A stretch of DNA of 64,000 bases from Anadara kagoshimensis (GCA_021292105.1 CM037868.1:22925845-22989844), one strand, 5' to 3'; shown: positions 47,793 to 60,620, counted from the stretch's first letter. Made by a program: numbers and translations. Notes: a model not told the origin generated them from the sequence alone.

Positions 47793-49640
47793 ATATGGAC
47801 TTATACCTGAAATATGGTAATATATCACCCATGAAAGGTTTCATTTAATTTGATGCTATACAGCAATAAAATTAATTACATTTTGTTCCTAAAAATCAGG
47901 GCTCATAATTTTATATTATTTGAAAAGTTATTATGAAGATTTTTTTTATTGTCAGCTTTCCGTTTCTATGAAGCAATACATATGTTTTCTTACAAACCTT
48001 CTGACAATAGGATGTGCGTTCGATCCCATCCTAGGCGGTGAGAGGCACTGTTCTGCGTAGGCACAGGTTTAAGCCCACTAAGACAACCTGGTTCCAACAT
48101 AAGGTATATGGATACTGTTCTGCATAATTTTTGGAAAACCATTAATGCTTTGATTTTTTCAAACCAATTATATTTCCATAAACAAGGTGGTTGTTTCAAT
48201 AAAGGTACTTAGTCCCTCAATTTTAGCATTAAGGGCCTCAATCTGACATGGATCAATGTCTTGAACATTTCTAAGAATTCAAGTGTTATACCAAGTGTAT
48301 AGTGTCAAAATTATACAATCCGTGCCTGTTTTACATAGACCAAATTGAAGCTTTTATTAGGTAAATAGTCTTAGAAATCTTATTCGGGTTTTGGTTTTGG
48401 ACTATAACTCAACAGGTCCTAAAATCACCATTTTTGCATCTGACCACCCCCCCGGAAAATAACTGCTGTACAAAACCATTTGGGTCAGTATCCCTCTGGA
48501 AACTCTAGCAATCCACAATTTTTACACACAAAGTAGATCTATATTTTAATTTCATAAGTTTAGATTTTTCTAGTTTCATTCTAAACTTTTATTATTTAGA
48601 TAAACAAGCCACCTCATTTTAGCATGCCCAATTTTGTCAGGGTAATGCAGCTGTTTTCTTGCATTTGATTCTTATAACTCTTCCAATTTTCAAGGAAATC
48701 AGGTATAAAGTTGAAAGAAATATATTCAATTTGTAAGCTATGTCATTCAGTTTTTAAAAGTGTTTTTACAATAGACTTACAAATATATTTCTTTAAGCCA
48801 AACTACTGAATGTAGCAGATGTGCGCAAGTGATAAAATAAAACAAAGTAACTCTAAGTATAAAGAAATTATCATTATATTATAGGATCGATACCCCCCCT
48901 CTTTTATTGTTGCCTAAGTCTAATAAATACCAAGATATTATTTTAAAAGCAATTCAGAACAATTATGAGAAATATCACATATTCTCCTCAAACATAAATT
49001 TAAAGTTTTACTGCTTAAAGTGTAAGTAAAATAAAAAAAAGATATTTATATATTTTAATAAACTCCTTTCCCTGAGACGAACGCCGTATTTCTTTCAAAA
49101 ATCGAATCACTAATTACGGAGAAATTTTGAAATAACCCCTTTTGCACACCTGAATGGAAACTTGAATTTCTCTCAGATGACTCGTGACGTCACAAGTGTG
49201 ACAGCCAATGTTTGCAGACATGCGTATAAGCACCCACTTGTTTACAACATAAACAAGTATAGCGCCCGCCGAAACTTAAAAATGTTCAGTCTAACCGCAT
49301 TAAAGGATCTCCACTGAGGACAACTTTACATAGGTTTAGTAAGAAGACGACGAATAAATCGCAAATGATCTGTTCATGCATTTTGATGAGGTTTGGTGGT
49401 TAAATTAGCCTGTAAACAGCCACAATCGTTCCATAACACATGCACATGACCCCTCCTCCCTGTTGTTGATGTTGAGTTTAAAGCGGAATTTAATCACGAC
49501 CGACCTAATAATCCTTAAATCCTTTTCTAACAAAATCGTAGCAGTATAACGCGTATGTTGCGATATAGCTATCTGTTTGTCGGTCACTTCCAAGACCAGG
49601 GTTGGGCGAGCCTCAAAATGCAATAGGGAAAGAAAAATAC
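47793..49640. other. Unassigned AT-rich sequence with a promoter-like end
   Basis: No exon recognised. Near 49180-49280 it turns less AT-rich, with GTGACGTCACAAGTGTGACA, CCAAT (AGCCAATG) and a GCCCGCCG block, which could be a small promoter. Confidence 0.35.
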
Positions 49641-50961
49641 AGCGACCAACACAGGATGAAATACCATCTATAAGCCACCTATAAGCCATGCTTATAGGAG
49701 CTTATAGATTGGCTTATAGGAGCTTATAGGTGGTTTATAGGTGGCTTATAGGACCTCCATCTATAAGCCACCTATAAGCCATCTATAAGCCTGGCTTATT
49801 GGCACTCAAAATATAAGCCACCTATAAGCCATGCTTATAGGTGGCTTATAGACTGTTTCTATTTCTAAATAAAACATCGCCGTGTACTTACATTATGGAA
49901 GTCTTATTTATATGTATTTATTAATTTTTTTATTTATTCGGTGTGTATATATGACAAAAAATTATATGACAAAAAAATCGTAGGAGAAAATGCGCACTTT
50001 AAAATATAATGACCGGCAGTAAAAATTTTATGATTGTTAGTCATCAATTTATTTATTTATTTATATTTATTTATTCAGTTTGTATGTTTGTATATATGAC
50101 ATAAAGGCACTTCAACATATATTTACCAGCAATAAAATTTCATCATTGTTAGTTTTCAATTTATTTATTTATTTATTTACTTATTTATTTATTTATTTAT
50201 TTATTCAGTTTGTATATATGAGAAAAAATCATATGAGAAAATGCGCACTTTCAAATTTAATGACCTGCAGTAAAATTTTTATGATTGTTAATTTTCAATT
50301 TATTTATTATTTATTTATTTATTTATTTATTTTTATCCAATTTGTTTAAATGACAAAAAGGCACTTTAACATATATTTACCGGCAATAAAATTTCATCAT
50401 TGTTAGTTTCAACTTATTCATTTATTTATTTAATTATTTATTTATTTATTTATTTATATTTAATTAGTATTTATTTATTTATTTATTTATTATTATATTT
50501 TTATTTATAACCTCTAACCTGCTCAACATATTTTTTCAAGGTCCAAATTGACTATTTTTACAGCTTCTTATAAACTTGATAGTTTCGACTATTCATCAGT
50601 TACATATTCATGTCCATAGGTAATAAACACATTCCGGTCACTAATTAATGACCATCGGTACACCTCATCAACACCTTACCTAACAAATTGATAACAGAAG
50701 CAAATTCAAACTCATTAACTAGACGATAGCATATTTCACGTGAAAAAATTACCTGTATGATGTTAATCTAATTAACTTTAATTAATTTGGATGGACCGGA
50801 ATCTAATGATGTCATCTTAGTGAATAGTAATGTTAGGGAGTATTAAGTACTTTTTACAAATTGTCATTCATGTGTAAATAAATGAATAAATAAATATTTA
50901 ATAATAAATAATAATAAATATTTAATAAAAAATAATATAAAAACTTTAATAAATATCTAAA

Positions 50962-51021
<60 letters not shown>

Positions 51022-51786
51022 GAGAGAGAGATTAGCCTAATAATCTGAGTATTTAAAAAAAAAAAAAATAAATAAATAAATAAAAATCACAAATTCATCT
51101 GATAAAACTGGTAGATCTTTGAACTATCGTCTCCATGTTAAGATTTCTGGATCCAGTAAAATAATTTGTGTTCCCTGATACTATAAACCTGCATGGTTTT
51201 ATAATCGTAGAAGATGTCCATGATCATTATATATTTTTTTAACGGTGTTTAATATGAAAATGTATTAATGCATTTTACAACTTCGTGATCGGCCGCTCAA
51301 AACAATAATTTTATTTTCATGCCGCATGATATGATAGCAATATGATAACTATATGATATTGTAGTCGGCTCGGTCAGCGATATTTAACACAGTATTATAA
51401 TTATGTCTCATTTTTATGTGGAATGATTTTATATTATTTGAATATTTTATCTAGGATCAAGAACGAGGACAGACAAAATTAATATTTATATCTCCATCGC
51501 ACTCTCAATAAAATGGGACAGTTAGGTACCATATTCGCGCAAAAGGACTGAGGGTTTCTGTTTAAAAAACTTTAATGAAAGAGTGATATCCTGGCGCAAA
51601 AATAACACTAAAATGGTGCAAATGGATTTCACTACTACCAATTTACATTTGTTTCCATTGCAGAAACAAGACAAATTTCAAAAGCATAATATCTTTTAAT
51701 TACATGACCAGAAACTACCTGCATACAAATATTTCCTCACAAATGAAATAAATAATTAACCAACTTAGAGTGAGTTGAGTTGAATA

Positions 51787-52093
51787 ATGATGTTAAACGT
51801 ACCAGTCAAGAATATTTCACTTATATTGAGACATCGCCAGATACAGGCGAATGTGCATAAATTTTGCCTGTGCGTTGTGCTGATGGCTGCTATACAGCCA
51901 AGCTACCGTGAGACGGGACCTCGTTTATTTTTAGTTCCCATCTGAAAGAGCTGTGACTTTCATTTCGCAATGCCGAGTGCTTGGCGAAAGAGCAATCATT
52001 ACCCACTTTCAAGTCTTGGGTCAGATCCGGTCGGGGTTCATACCCACGACCTCCCATTTAGGCGAGCAGTCTACAAACTGAGCAACCGCAACA
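51787..52093 (-). mobile_element. tRNA-derived SINE inside copy R
   Basis: Inverted counterpart of 20570-20868, same 3' end and A/B-box remnants. Shares its position within the CACTA-like element. Confidence 0.75.
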
Positions 52094-53214
52094 AACTTAG
52101 AAGCAATAAAGTTATATGATTGATGGTGTGATTAAAAAACAAAACAAAAACCCAACTTTTATTTCGATCGGCATTTATTTAAAGTAAATTATTGTTATAA
52201 ATTTTAATGATTAGTACAAGTTACGGCCGAAGATTATATGTTGCACCTTGCACCCCGTGGACGGTTTACTGACTATACAGGAGTGCGAGATAACCCTCCT
52301 AATTTACCGAAAGGTAAATTTATATTGTGTTTGCTTGTCGAAAAATGGTTGTTTTCTCCGTGTACTCCTGTTTTCTCCACAATCCTAGAATCTGGATCTC
52401 ACCAGCTTGGTTCGTATTTTGTTCGGGCAAGTCCTAGTGCGAGAAGATTCGTTTGTCGAATGTTGGTTCTTTTCTCAGTGTACTTCCGTTTCCTCCACCC
52501 TTGTTGAACTTGACGTCTAGATACAAAGACTACACATTTTTTTTACAAACTGACAAAAAAAATGAATTAGGCGTAAAGCATCGTTGCCCCACTATCCAGG
52601 GTACTATAATTTGTATCAAAGAAGTTCATACTATGCAGGTGCGGATCCAGAGTCTTGTGAATGGGGTGGGGGGGGGCACAAGTATGCGCCAAAGGCGCGA
52701 CCTTCTAGGGGGGTCTGGCGTCATGCTCCCCCAGAAAAAAAATCGCTTTTTTCAGTACAAATAGTGCAATTTCCTGCATCTTGAACACTGTCGAGCGTCC
52801 TTTTTACCTCGCATTCAAAGTAGATCTAAACCAGTCTAGCTTTTTTCAAAAATTTTACTATTGACGCAGGTGGCTATGAGTGTCGGTGAGTTCATAATAC
52901 TAGTATCTTTATCGATATATGTCTATCAACTGTACTGTCGAAATTTGTCGCCGTCGGTAACTTGTATTGTCGGTCTTTTTATTTGTCGAGGTGTAGTTGT
53001 GCACCGCAGATCCAGACCGACATTTTTTAAGTTATATTAAAGGAGTTCGTTCGACCTTTGGAAATTGTAGATCGATACGTCGATCCTTTTGAGGGATACC
53101 AGTGTTTTGATTTAATTTAGTCGATAAATGGATGAACGTGGTCTGGGTGATCCAGTTGAGTTGATAAAGGAAAGTCTTTCTGTTTGAATCCCGGTCCTGA
53201 GTTTGATTGATTAT

Positions 53215-53493
53215 TGGTTAATGGGGTTTAACTTCAAAGTCAACAATATTTCACTTATATCAAGACGCCACCAGCTATAGGTGTAGGTGCAGAAATATTT
53301 ACCTGTGCTTTGCGGTGATGGCATTATGCAGTGAGGGTTCTTTATCGTGCCACGCCTACCGTGACAAAGGGTCTCGGTTTTTAATGTTTGTCCGAAAGAG
53401 CCGCATTCATTTTTTGAGTCAGACCTGACCAGAGACCAAACCCTTGACCTCCTTGACTTAAGGAACAAGCACTCTACCAACTGACCTGCCTGC
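53215..53493 (-). mobile_element. tRNA-derived SINE inside the 52637-54421 insertion
   Basis: On minus it opens with a CAGTTGGTAGAGTGC-type A box and ends in the common AAGTGAAATATTG block near 53240. Adjacent sequence at 53135-53200 on + holds another tRNA-like stretch with GTTTGAATCCCGG. Confidence 0.75.
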
Positions 53494-53734
53494 TACATAT
53501 ACCAAGGGGTAGGTCTCCTACTACCACACCCCCTTTTCCACACTTGTTTAAAATTAACTGTATATATCCATCTTTTATTATATTACATTTTTATTAGTTT
53601 TAAATGACTAGTTAGTCAGTTTTATCATTATATAATGCGCATTAAAGGTGCAACAGACAAGAATCTTGTCACTAGAAAAAAACACTGATTATTTCAGACT
53701 GATTTGTTTCGTAAAGCCGATAGTCGGACGAATA

Positions 53735-53858
53735 TGTCATGTGCTACTTTTGAATTTTTATGAAATAATATAATTCAAAAGTAGCACATGACAATTAATT
53801 GTCATGTGCTACTTTTGAATTATATTATTGCATAAAAATTCAAAAGTAGCACATGACA
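53735..53858. repeat. Near-perfect 124-bp palindrome
   Basis: Four copies of TGTCATGTGCTACTTTTGAA in alternating orientation around AATTAATT, centred at 53796/53797. It can form a long hairpin or cruciform. Confidence 0.92.
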
Positions 53859-54006
53859 AATAGAATAAAAAGTCAAATGAGACAGATTTTTCCCCATTAA
53901 AACCAATTTAAAATAAAAATGTACAAAAATTTGTACTTTTATATGGAGATAAAACATCGTGCTGTAAAAATATACAAAAAGATCATTTTGTGTGCTAAAA
54001 ATTAGT

Positions 54007-54012
54007 TCTCTC

Positions 54013-54064
<52 letters not shown>
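54007..54064. repeat. (CT)n microsatellite
   Basis: About 58 bp of CT repeats in the 52637-54421 insertion. Confidence 0.95.
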
Positions 54065-54068
<4 letters not shown>

Positions 54069-54909
54069 CCATGTCCCTTGGTTTAAAAAGGTAAATTAGA
54101 TGAATTCACGTACGATTAATGGAATCACTCTTCGTAGAAGTCTCTTAATTAGTATGACTAATTAACCTTATCTACTGATACTAACTGGTTTCTTTCACGA
54201 CTCAGCGATCGGTATAATAACATCATCACCTAAGACTGGTCAGTACTACCTGGATTCTTTCATGCTTCAGCGAACTGGTAAAATACATCATCACCTGATT
54301 GCAATTTCCTACCTGTGTACACGAATTAATTAATCAGTACCACTAATTAACTGGTTAACTGATCATTACGCTGGTTGATTGGCAATTAGCCCCCAGCCCC
54401 CCCCCCCCATGGATCCGCCACTGCGATAAGTATATGCATAACGTCGATTAAAAAGATTTTTATTTATGATAATAGAATATATACCGTATTTCAAAATATT
54501 TATTAAAAAAAATAGAATAAAATATCACATAAACTAAGTGTCATACCATATGCGTTTTCTATACACGGATTTGGGGTAATAAGGTGGGTTCAAGTACCGG
54601 GGTGCTAAGTAATTACAAATAAGAAATATCGACAAAATAAGAATATAGATGTAATATGCTTAGAGAGATCTTCAGAATGACATCTCAAATTTATGAATAT
54701 CTTGAAAATTAACCAAATTAATCAGATTTCAAATATGCCGGACTTAAGTTATAAATACATCCTGTTGTTCGGTATGTTGAAAAAAGTGTTTTCTAGAAAC
54801 ATATCAAACAGTATAAGGTATTTCCGCAGGTACATAGTATAATTATGGTATTTATTGGCATAAAGCAACACATTAATGTGTAATACTCTCTCTCTCTCCC
54901 CAGTCTCTT

Positions 54910-54958
<49 letters not shown>

Positions 54959-55692
54959 TAATTTTATAATTTAATAATGAAATTATTTATATAACTTTCT
55001 CTCATGCGGTTTAAAAATACATGTACATCACTTCTTCTTTCTCTCATAAAACAATTTCATGTGAAATCTCAAACCTTCGGGTTTTTTTATTTTCTATGAT
55101 ATAAGGATAGATTATTACAAAATAACATTGAAACTTGTTTTTTCTATCTTTTAACTTGTACTATATTTAAGTTTCTTTTGAAGATTATCCGTGTATCCAT
55201 CAATAAAGAAAACAAGTACCGGTATTACAATAAAAAACTATATTATAATGGACAATTTTTAATAAAATTTACTTAAAACTATACAGCTACAGTTTTGATC
55301 TCAAGCATTATTGAATTTATAATATATTATATTAACCAAAAAAGAAATGTGCCTTAATTAAGATTCTACATCTGATCGATGATTGATCTTCATAATTTAT
55401 CTCTGCCAGCCAGATAAATAAGTATATTACAGGTGAGATTTGACTTCCTGTCTTCCTTTGGTATCTTGGGTCAGTAACCCTAAAATTATTCTTCTAATGA
55501 AAGACAAACTATAATAATAATAATAATAATAATATATAGATAAATAATAAATATGTAAAAAAAAATGACTAAAATCAGATATATTTATTATTTATAGTTT
55601 ATAAACATCTAAAAGTTTTAGAGCTAGTCACGTGATCACATCTTGGATAACTGGGTACTGATATACATTTAAAATAAGTGTAATGAGTTCAT

Positions 55693-55784
55693 GTCCTCCG
55701 TGGCCTAATGGATAAGGATGTAGATTGAGAATCAGACTGTAGTCAGGAGAACCAAGGATCGCGAGTTCAAGTCCCGCTGGGGGC
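55693..55784 (+). other. tRNA-Arg-like module in copy R
   Basis: Starts GTCCTCCGTGGCCTAATGG. It has A box TGGCCTAATGG and B box GTTCAAGTCCC, and the 5' GTCCTCC can largely pair with the 3' GGGGGC. The segment between D and T arms is too long for a normal tRNA without an intron or long variable arm. Best read as tRNA-derived and possibly still a Pol III promoter, not a working tRNA gene. Confidence 0.65.
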
Positions 55785-57287
55785 AAAATTGTGTAAGTAG
55801 AGTGATAGTAATTATACGTGATTTCAGGAAAAATAACATCAAATAAAAGAAATATATGAATAAAAAGCTAAACAAACAAAATAAAAAGCATAAAAAATTA
55901 ACAGAATAAATTTTTTAATTACAATTAAATAATTTTATTATTAAATTAAAAAGTAATAAAATTAATGAAATAAAATAATTCATAACAATAAAATAAATAT
56001 TTTTAATTAAAAAGTTAATTAGGAACATAATTATTTTAATATATTTATATTATTTTAAAGTTAAAAATAATATATATTGAATTTTGTTTTCTGTATTAAC
56101 CCTTAAAGATCTTAAAACCAAATTAAAGATCCTTAAAATTTACTTCTACTGAAAGAAGGCGTATAGGTGGTTTATAGATGGCTTATAGATGGCTTATATT
56201 TTGAGTGCCAATAAGCCATCTATAAGCCGGCTTATAGATGGCTTATAGGTCATCTATAAGCGGCTTATAGATGGCTTATAGGTGGCTTATAGCCTTCTAT
56301 AAGCCCTCTATAAGCCCCCTATAAGCCACCTATAAGCTGGCTTATAGACGGTTTTTCATCTTGTGCAAACCGATTAGAAACCAAGACCTTCCCAACAATA
56401 CTAGTGGGATATACTACGTCGTAACTACCGGGTTCGGTCAACCATACTTGCTTTTCAGGATGGGGAGGGGGTAGGGTCACAAATGTAAGTACTGGTTACA
56501 AAATGGCTTACATCATAACTAGAAGGTGCAAGGGGATGGTTGAATGCAAGCTACATCACACCAGAAACTTTTTCTTGTTGATGGAAACACAAATTCATGT
56601 GTGAAATTCATGTGTTTCTGGTTTGCTTTCAATTAACACAAGTGTCAATGCACCAGCAATATGGAAAGGATCAGATGTTATACTGTCTGCCTCTCATGAT
56701 GTAAAATATAAGAACACCTTATTTATTTAGTCAACCTTAAATTATCCACAGAAAAAGGAAACTGCAACTTTCCTGTGTGCCTACTCCTGCAGCTTGAGAA
56801 ATTTAGTTGACTGCATCTGGAAGTCATAGACTCCAACTGGTTGTGTTAGTTCAGGTATAATGGACTGAGTAGTAACTGGCTTCAGTGCAAAGATAATGTG
56901 GTAATATGGCAGCAACCTATACAAATGTTGTTAGCTGTCAATTAAAGCCACTCTTATATATGCTTGCACTAAGTACCTACATGCACAGAGCCAAGCTTCT
57001 ATGGAATCATTTTGTACATATCAAAGTCAGGCCATAGATACCTCTTTCTAAATATAAGTATTAGAGTAAAGTTTACATCCAACCAAAATTATTTTACTTA
57101 TATCAAGGTGGCCATCTCTGGAATGTTGGAGGAATCTGGACTGTCTAGAGATAACCACTGACATAAACAGACAGATTGACAATTTTTTTACACTAGGATC
57201 AGTCCCAAGTGGGATTTAACCCTTGAAATTAAAAGGTGCAATAGAGACCAATGTGCCACCAACCCCCTTGGAATAGGTCTACATATA

Positions 57288-57615
57288 CACTGCTATCCAT
57301 AAATTTATACACATTTCAAACTGGTCATTTCATTATAGGCAGAAAATCTCCTCAAAATTACGTTATCAAAATATCATGTTTGTAAATCTGAGTGTTGTTT
57401 TAGGTAAAATATTGTTTTTAACTTGAAAATATATTTTCACCGATTTTTATATTTTTTCTCAAATTAAATATAAATTCCATGAAACTGGTTTTAAAAAAAT
57501 GACATGAAAATTAAGATCATTATTACCATTTCAAAATACTGCAAAACCTCTGATATATTGGCAATATGGATGGAATGTGACTATAAAATTGTATAGTTAT
57601 TTATGGATAGCTGTG
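57288..57615. mobile_element. Tc1/mariner-type MITE
   Basis: CACTGCTATCCATAAATTTA on the left and TTATTTATGGATAGCTGTG on the right, flanked by TA (57286-57287 and 57616-57617); 328 bp, non-coding. TIR and TA duplication fit the Tc1/mariner superfamily. Confidence 0.8.
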
Positions 57616-60350
57616 TAGATGAAGTTAGCCAGTACCAATATTGTGGATACCTGTTACATGTACTTGTGGCAGTGAACCTGTGCTATAAAATCTGATTAAC
57701 CCCCACCCCCCACTCCATTCCAAATTAATTTCAACCAGATGGTTTTTGAGTAAGATCTATGAAAAACTCTGAGTACTGGTAGTAAAAACAAACTATTTCT
57801 CAACAATAATTTTAATACATGTATGATACATAAACAAATTCATGTAATGAAAATACCTTGCTACTCTTCAATTAGACAAATTTGTGCTAATATAAAATTT
57901 ATCTTTTTTGCATTTTGGTAAAGTTATTGAACAAACTGGTCAAGTGGTTGCAAAACTGTAGTTGAGAATCTTGACCTTGCACTTGATGTTCAGCTGTCTC
58001 ATGTCCAGTATGTCATCTTTAAATGCTAAGCTATGTATATTGAAGTAATTAAACCACTACAAAAAATCTAAATAATTAAATGCATGCTGACTAGTACAAA
58101 ATGAAATATTATACATAGTTTCTTTTCCTTTAAACTTGTCTCGGATATTTCACTTCCTCTCTGAATTTTGAATTCTCTATCAATATCAGGTTGAATCTGT
58201 ATTGCAATGAATGTGTACCTATCAAAATATAAATGAATACACTGTATTTTCTATTGAATTTGATCATACAAATCACACAATAGCCAAAATAAACAAGAAT
58301 TTGTCATGAATGTAAGATATTAATCACACAATATATTAAGTTTACTTCACATAACTAGAGCAGCTCTTTAGACAGCCCCCCGGCCCCATCTTGCTAGTTG
58401 TCATTTGTAAGATTTATTCCTTGTTATATTCACCTTAATTTGGTATGCAACACATTGTCTCATGTTGTTTTCATTTGTTGCAAGTTTCATTAAAATTGAT
58501 CCATAGACATAGAAGATATGGAGTGTACATTATATTTGGACAGATGGACAGGGTGATTCCCATACACCCCAGTGGGCCCCAACTTTGTTTGCACTGAGTA
58601 TAAATATACAACTCTGAATTATTCAATATAATGAAAAATAGAACTTGGCCATATTTGGCCTGTGAGACCTATGAATATACAGAGGTTCAAAATTGTCTTG
58701 GTCTGGGATATATTGGGTGTTGGGGCCCTTGAAAAGTTAAAAGTTAAAACTTGAAAAGTCTGATGGACCCAAAATTTTTCTCTTAACAAGAAAATACTAC
58801 TTTTTTAAATGATTACCTATTTTCAAATGTTAACTCAATTGCACATGAAACTTTCAGTGATATTTGTCTTTCAAAAAATTATGTTGAACCCATGAAAAAA
58901 GGCAAAAGGTCCTGGACCTTTAATTTAAAAAATATGTTTTGAAATTTTGAACCCCTTATTTATATAAATTAACACTCACCTGAGGATATGTCCCAAATCT
59001 ACTGAAGTAGTTAAATAAACAATAACATTAATTACAAGGACTGTCAAAATCTTGTCAATTTTGAACCAAACTGTTATCATGACAGATCAATGTAAATTCC
59101 ATCATGTGACTGCTATACTGTATTTGTTAAGCCTTCATTATCTTTTTACATGCAATTTGTTTTATCTGAAAAGAGAAATATTTTAAGTATTAAAAGAGGC
59201 TTCATTGAAAACAATGAAATAATTAACCATTAATTTCTGCTATATCATAATTATGTATACCAAGTTATTTAAAGTGCAACGAATTTTAATTGTTTGAAAA
59301 CATTTTTTTACATTTAAATCTAACCCAACATAATTAGACACATAATTGGTACCTGGGGAAGGACATGCTATCAAGAGTGTATGGTAAGGTAAAACAGATA
59401 GACACAACAGCAGATTAACCATATACATGTGTAATAAGTTTTTCTGGAAAGAAAGTTGGACAATATCATATTTACCAGAGAACAAGATGGTCATTAGACT
59501 GTCCTGACCACAAATTGGATAACAGCTATTATCCAGTCAGGATTAAAACAAGTGATTTGCATACACACATGAGGTTGGGTATTCACAGATTATGGATATT
59601 TTAATTCATCTGCCTGATACAAAATTGTACATCCTCCCCACTGTATACCTATTAAACAACACAAACTGATTAATGATGGATATGTTGAATGTCTTCTTTA
59701 GATACCCATGTAACAGAAAAGAATAATCAAATACATTTTTTTTAAATTTACAATAAATATAATCCTGAGTGGTGATGTTTTAAAACTAGACTTTAACAGA
59801 TTTATATTATTATTATTTTTATTATCATTAAGAAATGATGTTTTGACATGTTGAAACTGACACTAGCTGATCAGCTCAAGTTGTGAAAGTAAGGATTATG
59901 GGGTTCAAACCTAAGGCAAGTAGCCAACCAGTAACTTCATATCGCACTATATTATATTTTTAACAAACAGTGCCAAGATAGTGGTTATAACAACCTATGC
60001 AAATGTAAACCTAAAACCCCAGAATGCATTGGAATTTGTACCTGTATAAGGCAAAATAATAGGATTGTCAGCTGATCATTGTCATGATTGTGGTATGTGG
60101 AGCCGATAGCCTGTACTAAAACGTGCATGTGGTGTGGTTGTGACACATAGACACCTACTTTCATTAAACGCAAAGAAATAAAAAAAATTACAATACACTG
60201 TAGATGTGCTGTAAAAAAAAAGAAAATAGTTCGTAAAAATTACAATATACACTACCATGTACAGCATTAACCCTGCCAGACAGTTTCTTCTGATGAATCT
60301 GATACATTTTCCACCTCACAATTTCGTATGGCTCGTAAAATTTACTGAAT
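57616..60350. other. Unassigned sequence, probably old repeats or non-coding
   Basis: No exon pair found. 58340-58590 (GACAGCCCCCCGGCCCC, then GTTGCAAGTTTCATTAAAAT and ATGGACAGGGTGATTCCCAT) looks like an old interspersed repeat. (ATT)n is short at 59805-59830. Confidence 0.35.
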
Positions 60351-60379
60351 GTTCTGTCATGTTTACATCTTGAAGTCTG

Positions 60380-60620
60380 TCAGTATTTCGTATTCCTGTA
60401 AATTCCGCCGTTGATTGGAGAGCTGAAGCGCACCTTTCAGTCGTTGTAACCCAGACAGTTGTTAGTGCATCACGCGAACTTTCGCGCTACATGTACTTAT
60501 TGATGACGTCACAAGTGTGATCGTCGAAAACCGGAAGTTGCCTGTACAGGCTTGATTACAAATTTTTCCAGGTGCAAAATTGGAGGTTTCACCACACATA
60601 TCTCGAAAAGGAGACCATGT
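60380..60620 (+). promoter_or_regulatory. Promoter-like island upstream of the IFI44-like gene
   Basis: Less AT-rich than its surroundings. Carries an inverted CCAAT (GATTGG near 60412), the palindrome TGACGTCA (60504-60511) within GATGACGTCACAAGTGTGA, and an ETS-type ACCGGAAGT near 60530. It lies about 350 bp before the first recognised exon of the GTPase gene, in the right place for its promoter. Confidence 0.4.

Larger units (their letters stand above)
52637..54421. mobile_element. DNA transposon inserted in copy R, about 1.8 kb
   Basis: Ends are inverted: AGGTGCGGATCCAGAG on the left, GGATCCGCCAC on the right, each next to a G or C homopolymer run. Copy L gives the empty site (CATACTATGCGATCAG at about 20030 on minus), so the target duplication is only GC or TGC. 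Contains a SINE, a 124-bp palindrome and (CT)n, but no transposase. Family not assigned. Confidence 0.75.
49650..56365 (-). mobile_element. CACTA (EnSpm)-like non-autonomous element, copy R
   Basis: 6716 bp, the inverted homologue of copy L. Starts CACAGGATGAAATACCATCT and ends GTTTTTCATCTTGTG, with target duplication CAA on both sides (49647-49649 and 56366-56368). Internal order mirrors copy L: TTTA-bearing tandem units (49905-50510), (GA)n, SINE 51787-52093, (CT)n, (AAT)n, tRNA-Arg-like module, CTTTAAG-type stretch, CTATAAGCC array (56160-56345). It is longer than copy L mainly because of a 1.8-kb insertion at 52637-54421. Confidence 0.82.

Noticed and set aside
55693-55784. A functional tRNA-Arg gene
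   Set aside because: The 5' half and A/B boxes are good, but the anticodon region is altered and enlarged, and the module repeats inside each copy of a mobile element.
56458-56487. Short exon with acceptor TTTTCAG and donor GTAAGT
   Set aside because: Good splice-like ends but a G-rich interior of about 25 bp with no conserved coding content or partner exon.
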